This document shows positions 22,300 through 29,664 of a stretch of 29,664 nucleotides of DNA, in pieces. The notes below the pieces were generated by a model, which did no database searches, was not told where the DNA came from, and was given only the letters and a program-made list of their open reading frames with translations. The number at the start of each line of letters is the position of its first letter. Position 1 is the first letter of the stretch. This stretch comes from Acidobacteriota bacterium (GTDB taxonomy: Bacteria; Acidobacteriota; Terriglobia; Terriglobales; Acidobacteriaceae): positions 1 to 29,664 of the forward strand of contig JAJYCQ010000022.1 in assembly GCA_021778315.1 (NCBI GenBank), read 5' to 3'. The position numbers were made by a program, and so were the translations under genes.

Positions 22300-22310
22300 C
22301 TGGTTTGTGG

Positions 22311-24227
22311 CTACTTGGTGGCTGGTGCGGCTGTTGGGGTGGGTGGGGTGGGGGATTTGGTCAGGGGGGTGGTGATCTCGTCGAGGTAGTCCTTGGTGCC
22401 GTCGACGCGGACCATGGCGGGGTAGCGCATGCCATCGTGGTAGTCGATGGAGATGGCGGTGATGTAGTCCTGGGACTGCATGAGGAAGTGGATGGGGTCG
22501 GTGCCGGTTTTGGCGGCGGTGATGGCATCGGTGAGTTCGTCGGCGGAGAAGACCTTGCCGTTGACGGCGATGAGCTTCTGGCCGGGAGCGAGCTTGGCCT
22601 TGTCGGCGGGGCTGCCCCAGCGGACGTCGCGGATGGTGCCGTCGGAGCCGAGCTGGAGGCCGAGGGAGTACCAGACATTGGGGCCGCCACCGCCGCGGCG
22701 GCCGCCTTCCTTCATGAGCATGGAGAGGGAGTCGGAGGGGTGGTCGTCGTAGACGAGCTTGTAGCCACCGCGGGTGATGCCGTCGAGGTCGGCGTGGGGG
22801 TTGACGAGGTCGATGCGGTCGTGGAGGAAGGTGGTCCAGTCGTATTTGACGACGTCGTTGAGATCGGCGATGAGCTCGTCGCGGTTGTAGGTGACGATGA
22901 GCGGGCCGGTGTTGCCTCCCTTGCCGAGGAAGATGTGGAGGAAGTCGGTGAGGGACTTCTGGTCGTTGGTGAGCTCGCGGATTTTAGTGTCGGCGTCGAG
23001 CCAGAAGAGCTCGCCTTCCTGGTAGTAGTCCTGACCGCGACGCCAGTTGGACCAGGCGGGGCCGTCGGAGCGGAGGATGCTGGCGGCGATGGCGGTGTCC
23101 TCGGTGGGACGCCATTCGCGGCCGGACTTGTAGTCAAGCTGGGCGGCGGAGGCGGCGAGCATGTCGCGGTAGGCGGCTTGCGACTTGAGGCCGGAGCGGG
23201 CGGCGAGGACGTTGCCGAGGTACTGCGTCATACCCTCGTAGACCCAGAGGAGCGAGCCTTGCTGCATGGTGGCGAAGTCGGTCTGGTAGAGATTGTAGGG
23301 GCGACGATACTTGCCGTTCCAGGAGTGGGTGAATTCGTGGGAGAGGAGGTCGGCATCGGCTAGCTGACCCTTCTGGGTGTCGAAGCCTTTTTCTCCTACG
23401 CCGTTGTCGGAGGACTGGCCGTGTTCGAGGCCTTCGCCACCTGTGATGTCGGACAGGGTGAGGAGGAAGTGGTAGACGTGGTAGTGGCGCGAGTTGTAGG
23501 CGGCTCCGGTCTCGCGGACAAGGTTGGAGATTTCGTTGAGGAGCTCGGGGCGGAGGTCGGAGTCTTTGGGCTCGTCGGAGACGACGTCGATGAAGTGCTT
23601 GGGCGTGACCTCTGGAGCGAGGGCGAATTCGTGGAAGTATTCTCCGGCGATGACGGGGGAGTCTTCAAGCTGTTCGACGTTGGTGGGTTCGAACTGGGTG
23701 GTGCCACCGACTTTTGCGTTGGGATCGTAGGAGCCGGAGGGGGTGAGGGCGGTGCCGATTCCCCAGCCGGCGGGCACGGTCACGCTGGGCTGGATGGCGA
23801 TGTCGCGAACGGGGATGTGCGCGGGATAGAGGAGGAGTTTTTCCCACTCGAGTACGGCGATCTTGTCGTCAGCGCGGGAGGTGACGATGCAGTCGAGATG
23901 GGCATGGAGGGTGGTGATGCCTTTAGGGATGTCGACGTGGTACTCGTAGAGGTTTTCGTCGTCGCGACGCCAGGGGAGTACTTTGCCGTCGGCGGTGAAG
24001 ACGACGCCGGTGATGTCTTCGACGGGGCCGGTGGGGCGGTGATTGCCGGGGATCCACTCGGGGGTGATGAAGGTGGCGGGGCCGGGTTTAACGGGGAGAT
24101 CGATCTCGGCGTGGTAGAGCTTGCGGGGAGCTTCGGTGAGGTCGGCGGTGATGCGGATGGGGGTTTGGGAGAATGCGGGGAGTGCGAGGGCGAGTGCGGT
24201 GGCGAAGAGTATGGGCGTGCGGAGCAT
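22311..24227 (-). CDS. Exported M61-family glycyl aminopeptidase with PDZ domain
   Basis: 638 residues from the ATG at 24227-24225; signal peptide 1-20 (ending ALPAFS, then QTP). N-terminal beta domain to about 200. The catalytic thermolysin-like domain has HEFTHSW with zinc ligands His297 and His301 and catalytic Glu298; the third ligand is Glu331 in WVYEGMTQYLG. A PDZ domain follows near 535-610 (GLQLGSDGTIRDVRWGSPADKAKLAPGQKLIAVNGKVF). The order matches M61 peptidases, which release N-terminal Gly/Ala from peptides. Likely periplasmic or outer-membrane associated. The Thr/Pro-rich C-terminus may be a flexible tail. Stands alone between repeat-rich spacers. Confidence 0.93.
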   Translation of the reverse strand: MLRTPILFATALALALPAFSQTPIRITADLTEAPRKLYHAEIDLPVKPGPATFITPEWIPGNHRPTGPVEDITGVVFTADGKVLPWRRDDENLYEYHVDIPKGITTLHAHLDCIVTSRADDKIAVLEWEKLLLYPAHIPVRDIAIQPSVTVPAGWGIGTALTPSGSYDPNAKVGGTTQFEPTNVEQLEDSPVIAGEYFHEFALAPEVTPKHFIDVVSDEPKDSDLRPELLNEISNLVRETGAAYNSRHYHVYHFLLTLSDITGGEGLEHGQSSDNGVGEKGFDTQKGQLADADLLSHEFTHSWNGKYRRPYNLYQTDFATMQQGSLLWVYEGMTQYLGNVLAARSGLKSQAAYRDMLAASAAQLDYKSGREWRPTEDTAIAASILRSDGPAWSNWRRGQDYYQEGELFWLDADTKIRELTNDQKSLTDFLHIFLGKGGNTGPLIVTYNRDELIADLNDVVKYDWTTFLHDRIDLVNPHADLDGITRGGYKLVYDDHPSDSLSMLMKEGGRRGGGGPNVWYSLGLQLGSDGTIRDVRWGSPADKAKLAPGQKLIAVNGKVFSADELTDAITAAKTGTDPIHFLMQSQDYITAISIDYHDGMRYPAMVRVDGTKDYLDEITTPLTKSPTPPTPTAAPATK

Positions 24228-24705
24228 TATTTGGAGAGCCTCTCTGGACAGCTGAAATGCAGGTGTACAGAGGATACGTGATCGGCGGCCAAGAAGACGC
24301 ACGTCCTGCGCGGACGGCGGGAGTTGGATTATGGGCGGCGCGGAGGAGGGCAGATCGGTCGTTTCGCCTGCGGCTGCACTCCGGCGTTAGCACCCATGCG
24401 AGCAAAGAACGCTCGCCCGGGGCCCGGTTCTTCGGCAGAGCGGAAGGGGCTTCGGTCTACGCTGGTATGGGGCGGGCCCCCGGCCCTTGAGACGCGGCTT
24501 TGCGACAATGGAAACTGAACCACGAGGCCTTTTGGAAAAGCTTCATCCCACCCACGTCGTAAAGGAGCCACGCCATGAATGGGGCACCCATGTGGTTGGG
24601 ACTCGCACTCCACCCACATCTCAGAATCGAGATGTGGGGCACCCGGCCGTCTGGATTTAGCCGAGGGTATGGAGGCCCTTCAAAACTAGGAGGATGCTGA
24701 GCTTT
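24228..24705. other. Gene-free spacer, 478 bases
   Basis: No open frame here has coding character on either strand. The left part (24240-24530) is GC-rich with several short inverted segments. The right part carries a CCCACCCACGTCG...GAATGGGGCACCC block (24549-24589) and the CCCACATCTC palindrome. It appears to be a mosaic of dispersed intergenic elements between the convergently spaced - strand genes. Confidence 0.6.
24613..24638. repeat. CCCACATCTC palindrome, copy 2
   Basis: CCCACATCTC (24613-24622), loop AGAATC, GAGATGTGGG (24629-24638): perfect 10-bp stem, followed by GGCACCCGGC as in the copy at 20691-20716. The shared flank shows that the repeated unit is longer than the hairpin. Confidence 0.8.
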
Positions 24706-25260
24706 CTAGGCGAGGGCTTGTTCGAGAGCGGCGATGATTTTGGGATCGTCGGGAGGAGTGTCGGGGGCGAAGCGGGCGAGGACGGTGCCGTCGCGGCCTA
24801 CGAGGAATTTCTCGAAGTTCCAGAGGAGTTCGGGGAGTGCGTTGGGCGGGGGGAAGCCGTTGGCGGCGGAGTAGGAGGTGAGCTTTTCACGCCAGGGGCC
24901 GTGGGGGATGTGCTCGGGTGCGGCGGCGATGAGGGCGGCGTAGAGAGGGTGCTTGGCGGGGCCGACGACGGGGATTTTGGAGAAGAGAGGGAAGGTGACG
25001 GGGTAGTCGGTGGAGCAGAATTTGGCGATCTCCTGATCGGTGCCTGGTTCCTGTCCGGCGAAGTCGTTGGCGGGGAAGCCGAGGACGACGAGGCCGCGAT
25101 CCTTGTAGGCCTGGTAGAGGGATTCGAGTGCGGTGTACTGCGGGGTGAGGCCGCACTTGGAGGCGACGTTGACGATGAGTAGGACGTGGCCGGCGTAGTC
25201 GGCGAGGGTGGCGGGGGAGCCGGAGAGGGTGGTGAGCGGGATGGTGGTGAGAGTCGACAT
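24706..25260 (-). CDS. Glutathione peroxidase family protein (thioredoxin-type thiol peroxidase)
   Basis: 184 residues. Reduces hydrogen or lipid peroxides. The catalytic tetrad is visible: NVASKCGLT (Cys36, the position of selenocysteine in animal enzymes), FAGQEPG (Gln70) and LLWNFEKFLVG (Trp147 with Asn148). Cys82 in EIAKFCSTDYPVTFP matches the resolving cysteine of thioredoxin-dependent members, so thioredoxin is the likelier electron donor. No signal peptide. ATG at 25260-25258. Divergent from the GH2 gene, with about 200 bases between. Confidence 0.94.
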   Translation of the reverse strand: MSTLTTIPLTTLSGSPATLADYAGHVLLIVNVASKCGLTPQYTALESLYQAYKDRGLVVLGFPANDFAGQEPGTDQEIAKFCSTDYPVTFPLFSKIPVVGPAKHPLYAALIAAAPEHIPHGPWREKLTSYSAANGFPPPNALPELLWNFEKFLVGRDGTVLARFAPDTPPDDPKIIAALEQALA

Positions 25261-25406
25261 GAGAATAGTTTAGCGCGGTGGGGTTGGTTGTTTGTTTAGG
25301 TCGGATCTGCCGGTGGGTCGTGTCGGGGGCGTGGAAGGGTTGAGGGTGGGTGGCCGCGAGGGGCGGAGGTATCGCGTTGTGTGTTGGGGGTTGTAGACTC
25401 TTCGCA

Positions 25407-25422
25407 TTGATAACGTTATCGA
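25407..25422. promoter_or_regulatory. LacI-family-type operator palindrome
   Basis: TTGATAACGTTATCGA with a perfect 12-bp core GATAACGTTATC (25409-25420). The central CG and AT-rich arms are typical of LacI/GalR-family operators. It lies 38 bases before the start of the GH2 glycosidase gene, in reach of its promoter. No LacI-type gene is in the window. Confidence 0.6.
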
Positions 25423-25459
25423 GTTATTCGAGATATTACTGAAGGGACTGTGTTGGCTT

Positions 25460-28102
25460 ATGAATGTTGGGAAGATTGTGTTTGGGGCGATGATCTTGCA
25501 GGCTTCGATGGCGTGTGCGCAGCAGGGCGCGGTGACGGTGGGTGGATGGAAGCTGCAGGATGAGGCGAAGGTTTCCGCTGCTCCCGCGGTGGTGGCGACG
25601 GCGGGGTACAAGCCGGAGGGATGGTATTCCGCGACGGTTCCGGGAACGGTGCTGACGACGCTGGTGGATAACAAGGTGTATCCGGAGCCTCTGTATGGAG
25701 AGAACATGCGACCGATTCCGGAGAGCTTGAATAAGACGAGCTATTGGTATCGCACGACGGTGATGGTTCCGGCGGGATACAAGGGACGACAGACGTGGCT
25801 GCATTTTGCGGGCGTGAATTATGCGGCGGATGTTTGGGTGAATGGGCGTGAGGTGGGGACGATGCGCGGGGCGTTTGTGCGTGGGGACTTTGATGTGTCG
25901 GCGTATGTGAAGCCGGGCAAGGTGGCGACGGTGGCGGTGCTGGTGGCTCCGCAGCCGCATCCGGGGGTTCCGCATGAACATAATCTTGAGAATGGCGTGG
26001 GGAAGAATGGGGGGATTACGGCGATCGATGGACCGACGTTTCTGTCGACGATTGGCTGGGATTGGCTGATGGCGATTCGCGATCGCGACACGGGGATCTG
26101 GCTGCCGGTGACGATGGAGGCGACGGGGCCGGTGGTGATGAAGGATCCGTTTGTGGTGAGCGAGCTGGCGAAGTCGAATGAGTCGGCGGATCTGACGGTG
26201 TCGGCTACGGTGGAGAATAGTTCGGCGAAGGCTGTTAGTGGCGTGCTGGTAGGGACGATTACGGGGCAAGGTTCGCCGGTTGTGTTTCGCAAGGACGTGA
26301 CGGTGGAGGCGAAGAGTACGGCGGTGGTGTCGGTGGATGGGAAGACGGCGGCGGCGCTGCATTTGGAGCATCCGAAGCTGTGGTGGCCGAATGGATATGG
26401 GCCGCAGAATATGTACTCGCTGGAGCTGAAGTTTGAGGTGGGCAAGACGGTGTCGGATACGGAGACGACTGCGTTTGGTGTGCGGAGGATTGAGTACCAG
26501 GTGGCGGACTCGGAGAATCTTACGATCTCTGTGAATGGGGTGAAGGTGATGGTGCGGGGTGGGGACTGGGGGCTGGATGAGGCGATGAAACGTGTGCCGA
26601 GGGAGCGGCTGGATGCTCAGTTTCACATGCACGCGCTGGCGAATATGAACTTGATTCGGAACTGGGTGGGGCAGAGTACGAATCCGGAATTTTATGAGAT
26701 GGCGGACAAGTACGGGATGCTGCTGTGGGATGAGTTCTTCCAGCCGAATCCTTCGGATGGGCCGAACCCTACGGATATTCCGACGTACCTTGCGAACGTG
26801 CAGGACAAGATTTTGCGGTATCGGAATCATCCGTCGATTGCGGTGTGGTGTGCGCGGAATGAGGGGTATCCGCCGAAGGACATGGATGACACGCTGAAGA
26901 CGATGATGGGGAAGCTGGACCCGACGCGGCTGTATCAATCGAACTCTGCGGATGGGCGGGGCGTGTTGTCGGGTGGACCGTACTACTGGCGGGCTCCGCG
27001 ATTCTTCTATGCGCTCACGGAGAGTTTTAAGACGGAGACGGGAACGGTGTCGGTGCCGACGATGGAGTCGATCCAGGGCATGATGCCGCAGAAGGACTGG
27101 GAGACGATTAACGACGACTGGGCGCAGCACGATATGGCGAAGGGCGCGCAGCGAGGGGATGAATATCCGTTTACGCTGGCGAAGCGGTATGGGCATATTC
27201 GCAACCTTGCGGACTTTGTGCGGAAGGCGCAGCTCGCGAACTATGAGGCGTTTCGCGCGATGTATGAGGGGCGCAATGCGCAGATGTTCAAGGCGACGAC
27301 GGGGGTGATTACGTGGATGAGTCATCCGGCGCAGCCTAGTTTTGTGTGGCAGCTTTATCACTATGATCTGGATCCGAACTCGGCGCTGTATGCGGTGAAG
27401 AAGGCGGCGGAGACGGTGCATGTGCAGCTGAACGAATCAAATGGCGGGATTGAGGTGGTGAACAATAAGCCGGAGGCGCTGACGGGGCTGCACGTGAAGA
27501 CGACGATCTATGAGTTCGACAGCAAGGTGAGTTCGGTGACCAATACGGCGGTGGCGGAGGTGCCGGGAAGTACGACGGTGAAGGTGGCGCAGATCGAGCC
27601 GAGCGCGAGGATTTCGCCGGTGTATTTTGTGAAGCTGGATTTACTGGGGAGTGATGGCGGCGTGATATCCACGAATTTTTATTGGCAGAATGTGGCGCAG
27701 GATGATTTTGGCGGGCTGATGAAGTTGCCTGCGGTGACGCTGGATGCGGAGGCTAGCTCGAAGGTCGAGGGTGAGAATACTTTGCTTACCGTGACGCTGC
27801 GAAATAGCGCGAAGACGATTGCGTTGATGACGCATTTGCAGCTGCATTTGAAGTCGTCGGGGAAGAGGGTTCTGCCGGCGTTTTATTCGGATAATTATTT
27901 GAGCCTGGTGCCGGGTGAATCGCGGACCGTGACGATTGAGGCGGCGACGAAGGACCTTGCAGGCGATACGGCGATGGTGCTGGTGGATGGGTTTAATGTT
28001 GGCGTGAAGGCGGTGGACGGTGCGGTGTCGGTTGGGCCGAATTTGAATGCGGACCCGATGCATTGGCCGGCTACGAATATTGTTCCGGACAAGGCGGATT
28101 GA
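25460..28102 (+). CDS. Secreted GH2 glycoside hydrolase (exo-beta-glucosaminidase / endo-beta-mannosidase-like)
   Basis: 880 residues; signal peptide 1-20 (ending SMACA, then QQG). GH2 layout: a sugar-binding jelly roll to about 220 (SYWYRTTVMVP, VNYAADVWVNGREVG), an immunoglobulin-like domain to about 345, then the TIM barrel. VRGGDWGLDEAM, MNLIRNWVGQSTNPEFYEMADKYGMLLWDEFF and the acid/base motif WCARNEG (Glu468) are present. The candidate nucleophile is Glu536 in VPTMESIQGM. This pattern resembles CsxA-type exo-beta-D-glucosaminidases and mannosylglycoprotein endo-beta-mannosidases more than LacZ. Extra beta domains follow. Likely periplasmic, acting on chitosan- or mannan-derived oligosaccharides. 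Control by a LacI-type repressor is suggested by the palindrome upstream. Confidence 0.9.
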   Translation: MNVGKIVFGAMILQASMACAQQGAVTVGGWKLQDEAKVSAAPAVVATAGYKPEGWYSATVPGTVLTTLVDNKVYPEPLYGENMRPIPESLNKTSYWYRTTVMVPAGYKGRQTWLHFAGVNYAADVWVNGREVGTMRGAFVRGDFDVSAYVKPGKVATVAVLVAPQPHPGVPHEHNLENGVGKNGGITAIDGPTFLSTIGWDWLMAIRDRDTGIWLPVTMEATGPVVMKDPFVVSELAKSNESADLTVSATVENSSAKAVSGVLVGTITGQGSPVVFRKDVTVEAKSTAVVSVDGKTAAALHLEHPKLWWPNGYGPQNMYSLELKFEVGKTVSDTETTAFGVRRIEYQVADSENLTISVNGVKVMVRGGDWGLDEAMKRVPRERLDAQFHMHALANMNLIRNWVGQSTNPEFYEMADKYGMLLWDEFFQPNPSDGPNPTDIPTYLANVQDKILRYRNHPSIAVWCARNEGYPPKDMDDTLKTMMGKLDPTRLYQSNSADGRGVLSGGPYYWRAPRFFYALTESFKTETGTVSVPTMESIQGMMPQKDWETINDDWAQHDMAKGAQRGDEYPFTLAKRYGHIRNLADFVRKAQLANYEAFRAMYEGRNAQMFKATTGVITWMSHPAQPSFVWQLYHYDLDPNSALYAVKKAAETVHVQLNESNGGIEVVNNKPEALTGLHVKTTIYEFDSKVSSVTNTAVAEVPGSTTVKVAQIEPSARISPVYFVKLDLLGSDGGVISTNFYWQNVAQDDFGGLMKLPAVTLDAEASSKVEGENTLLTVTLRNSAKTIALMTHLQLHLKSSGKRVLPAFYSDNYLSLVPGESRTVTIEAATKDLAGDTAMVLVDGFNVGVKAVDGAVSVGPNLNADPMHWPATNIVPDKAD

Positions 28103-28104
28103 AG

Positions 28105-28437
28105 TTAGAAGAGGTCAGCGATGGGTGGGAAGGTCAGGGCGATGCTCAGGATGAGGAGGACCAGAGCTGTTGCGCTGATGGGCTTGAGGGCTATGGATTT
28201 TTTGCTCCAGCGGAGTTCGAGGATTGCCCATGTTGCTAGCCAGATAAGGATGGCGATGGTGGTGACTCCGGAGAGCGGGCCGGTGGGTTTGTAGAAGATG
28301 AGATGGCTTTTGAGGAGGGCGGACTGGTCGCCGACGATGGCGAGGATTGCGAGGGCGAGGGAGCCGATGCCTGCGGAGAGGAGGGCGGCCGCGCCGGAGC
28401 CGTTGGGGAGGGTGGGTGCAGTTGTGGATGGGGTCAC
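28105..28437 (-). CDS. Small membrane protein, unknown function
   Basis: 110 residues with three hydrophobic spans at about 20-37 (ALLSAGIGSLALAILAIV), 58-75 (VTTIAILIWLATWAILEL) and 88-107 (ATALVLLILSIALTFPP). No family recognised. Its start overlaps the stop of the upstream gene by four bases, so they are co-translated. It ends two bases from the convergent GH2 stop. Confidence 0.75.
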   Translation of the reverse strand: MTPSTTAPTLPNGSGAAALLSAGIGSLALAILAIVGDQSALLKSHLIFYKPTGPLSGVTTIAILIWLATWAILELRWSKKSIALKPISATALVLLILSIALTFPPIADLF

Positions 28438-28997
28438 TTGGCTTCTCCGTGGGTGAGTTGGATGGTGTGGCCGCCGTTGATGGGAGCGGCTTTATTGATC
28501 ATTGCGCCGAAGAATCCTGCGATGCCTGCGGAGAGGAAAGAGGCGACTGCGAAGGTGAGGACTGCGGCTCGCAGTGGGGGATGGTTCTTGAGGTCGCGGC
28601 CGTACTTGATGAAGACGAAGGCGACCATGGTGATGGAGATGGGAGCGAGCCAGGCTACATGCTCTTTCCACTCCATGCCGAGGGAGTGCCAGCCGATGGT
28701 GGAGGGGCTGGACATGAGGAGGCGTTGCGGGAAGAGTGCGAGATTGGTGGTGCCGGGCGGCGGCGTGGCGCGGTACCAGGGGTAGATGACGTAGGCTCCG
28801 GTGAGGACCGCGGCCCATGCTAGTACGACCATGGTGAGGAGGTAGGCGTTGAGGAATCGGGGGCTGATGGGCGAGGATTCGGAGGGCGTGGTGAAGCGGT
28901 AGAGTTCGACGATGGCTCCGGAGCAGGCGAGGAGGTAGAGTGCTCCGAAGCCGAGGCCGTGAAGTATGGTCCAGAGACTGCGTGCTGTGATTTCCAT
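28434..28997 (-). CDS. Multi-span membrane protein, unknown function
   Basis: 187 residues with about five hydrophobic spans: ILHGLGFGALYLLACSGAIV, FLNAYLLTMVVLAWAAVLTGAYV, VAWLAPISITMVAFVF, AAVLTFAVASFLSAGIAGFFGAMI. His14 and His121-region residues near membrane edges, with YPWYR, are reminiscent of heme-binding quinone- or cytochrome-linked membrane proteins, but no clear signature is present. AAGGATC precedes the ATG. It lies between a beta-barrel-like gene upstream (30-base gap) and a small membrane gene downstream (ATGA-type overlap), suggesting one envelope operon. Confidence 0.75.
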   Translation of the reverse strand: MEITARSLWTILHGLGFGALYLLACSGAIVELYRFTTPSESSPISPRFLNAYLLTMVVLAWAAVLTGAYVIYPWYRATPPPGTTNLALFPQRLLMSSPSTIGWHSLGMEWKEHVAWLAPISITMVAFVFIKYGRDLKNHPPLRAAVLTFAVASFLSAGIAGFFGAMINKAAPINGGHTIQLTHGEAK

Positions 28998-29027
28998 GGG
29001 GATCCTTGGGGCGGTTGAGGTGGTGGA

Positions 29028-29664
29028 CTAGTGTTGGATGAGTTGGTGGGAGAGCATGGCGGGGTCAGTGGATTGGGCTTTCGCGTCGCGATCTTTGCCC
29101 CAGGTTTTGTAGAGGCCGAGGTAGGCATAGTTTTCAGTTTGGCCTGCGATGGAGTGGCCGTAGGCGAAGAGGAGTTGGAGGCCGGGGGAGTTGAAGTGGT
29201 AGTAGCCTCCGGCGTCGAGGAGGGAGGAGGCCTGGGTTTGAGGGGCGGCGAGACCTTCGTGGGCATGAGAGAAGATTTCGGCGGCTAGCTCGAGTTTTTT
29301 ATTGAGGACTCGCTTGACGAGGAGGCCTCCGTAGAGGAAGTTGCTGTAGTCGGTCTGGGGGACGACGGTGTAGCCGAGGCCGCCGACAAGGCTCCAGGGG
29401 CCGAATTCTTTCTCTGCCCAGAGGGGCAATTTGTACCAGACTTTGCCTACGCCGAGGCCTTGGGAGTAGCTGCCGGTGGGAATCTCGAACATGGTGAAGG
29501 AGCCGATCTGGGGGCGGTGCGTTGTCTGTTTTATGAAGCCGTACTTGATGCCGAGTTCCATGTCGGTGAGGCCGAAGGCGCTGGGGCCAGTGCCGGCGGG
29601 AAGGTAGACGGGATTGTTTGAGGGAAGGATGGCTCCGAAGGGAAGGATGGCGTGGAGTTGGATG
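29028..29664 (-). CDS. Outer-membrane beta-barrel-like protein, 5' end beyond the window
   Basis: The frame is open to the right edge, giving at least 211 residues; the first visible Met (29561) is internal to a longer frame. ELGIKYGFIKQ, IGSFTMFEIPTGSYSQGLGVGKVWYKLPLW and GPWSLVGGLGYTVVPQ have the alternating pattern of barrel strands. They recall the transporter-like 'MetA-pathway of phenol degradation' family (PF13557 type). It ends with FAYGHSIAGQTENYAYLGLYKTWG. First visible gene of a - strand operon with the two membrane proteins. Family assignment is tentative. Confidence 0.6.
   Translation of the reverse strand, partial: IQLHAILPFGAILPSNNPVYLPAGTGPSAFGLTDMELGIKYGFIKQTTHRPQIGSFTMFEIPTGSYSQGLGVGKVWYKLPLWAEKEFGPWSLVGGLGYTVVPQTDYSNFLYGGLLVKRVLNKKLELAAEIFSHAHEGLAAPQTQASSLLDAGGYYHFNSPGLQLLFAYGHSIAGQTENYAYLGLYKTWGKDRDAKAQSTDPAMLSHQLIQH

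Noticed and set aside
21028..23363. Long + strand open frames rich in Gly, Val, Glu and Asp
   Set aside because: They mirror the MetX-like and M61 genes; composition is that of antisense frames and no motif is present.
25436..27421. Long open frame on the - strand (about 660 codons) opposite the GH2 gene
   Set aside because: It is exactly antisense to a well-supported GH2 enzyme, and its translation is Arg/His/Leu/Pro-rich with no domain. High GC with biased third bases keeps the antisense frame open.

Overview
The window reads as a chromosomal segment of a high-GC, Gram-negative soil bacterium. The likeliest source is an acidobacterium of the Terriglobia type (Granulicella/Terriglobus/Edaphobacter-like). 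That placement is inference from gene content, Ala/Gly-rich exported proteins and several short dispersed repeat families; no rRNA or tRNA gene is present to confirm it. The + strand is G-rich throughout: + genes favour G at third codon positions and - genes favour C, whatever the gene.

Layout. (1) 1-97: a fragment resembling an IS630-type transposase C-terminus. (2) 108-6652, - strand: the housekeeping rpsP-khpA-rimM-trmD-rplS-rnhB gene order, interrupted by two + strand exported-protein genes (1137-2144, 2720-3670), a frameshifted exported gene (3683-4013) and repeat-filled spacers. (3) 6828-7811 (-) and 7899-8615 (+): divergent esterase-D-type alpha/beta hydrolases sharing a spacer with a 15-bp direct repeat of 22-bp period. 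(4) 7899-13508, +: the most interesting block, with hydrolase, RimK-like ATP-grasp ligase with a histone-H1-like lysine tail, YbdK-type GCS2 ligase, M29-type metallopeptidase and a second, apparently circularly permuted ATP-grasp protein. It looks like a pathway that makes and processes an unknown small peptide or amide. (5) 13594-14702: PilZ protein coupled to a NarL-type regulator whose phosphoacceptor Asp is Glu. (6) 14757-16811: MFS transporter and phenylalanine hydroxylase; then a STAS protein on the - strand. (7) 17292-20642: siroheme-dependent sulfite/nitrite reductase plus the two siroheme synthesis genes, preceded by a Cys-rich leader ORF and a terminator, i.e. a candidate cysteine attenuator. 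(8) 20803-25260, -: MetX-like hydrolase, M61 peptidase with PDZ domain, and glutathione peroxidase, separated by repeat-rich spacers. (9) 25460-28102, +: secreted GH2 glycosidase with a LacI-type operator. (10) 28105-29664, -: two small membrane proteins and a partial outer-membrane-barrel-like protein running off the right edge.

How the genes work together. The left third is translation machinery. The sulfite reductase module is self-contained: SUMT and precorrin-2 dehydrogenase/ferrochelatase make the siroheme the reductase needs, and cysteine is the natural feedback signal. The ligase cluster pairs three ATP-dependent carboxylate-amine ligase-type proteins with one peptidase and one hydrolase and has no recognisable known-pathway marker, so its product is open.

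Short repeats sit tightly against gene ends: GGGATTA tracts, a CTTTGACGCAAAG element, GCAAGN hexamer arrays and CCCACATCTC palindromes. In places they appear to supply or remove translation signals.
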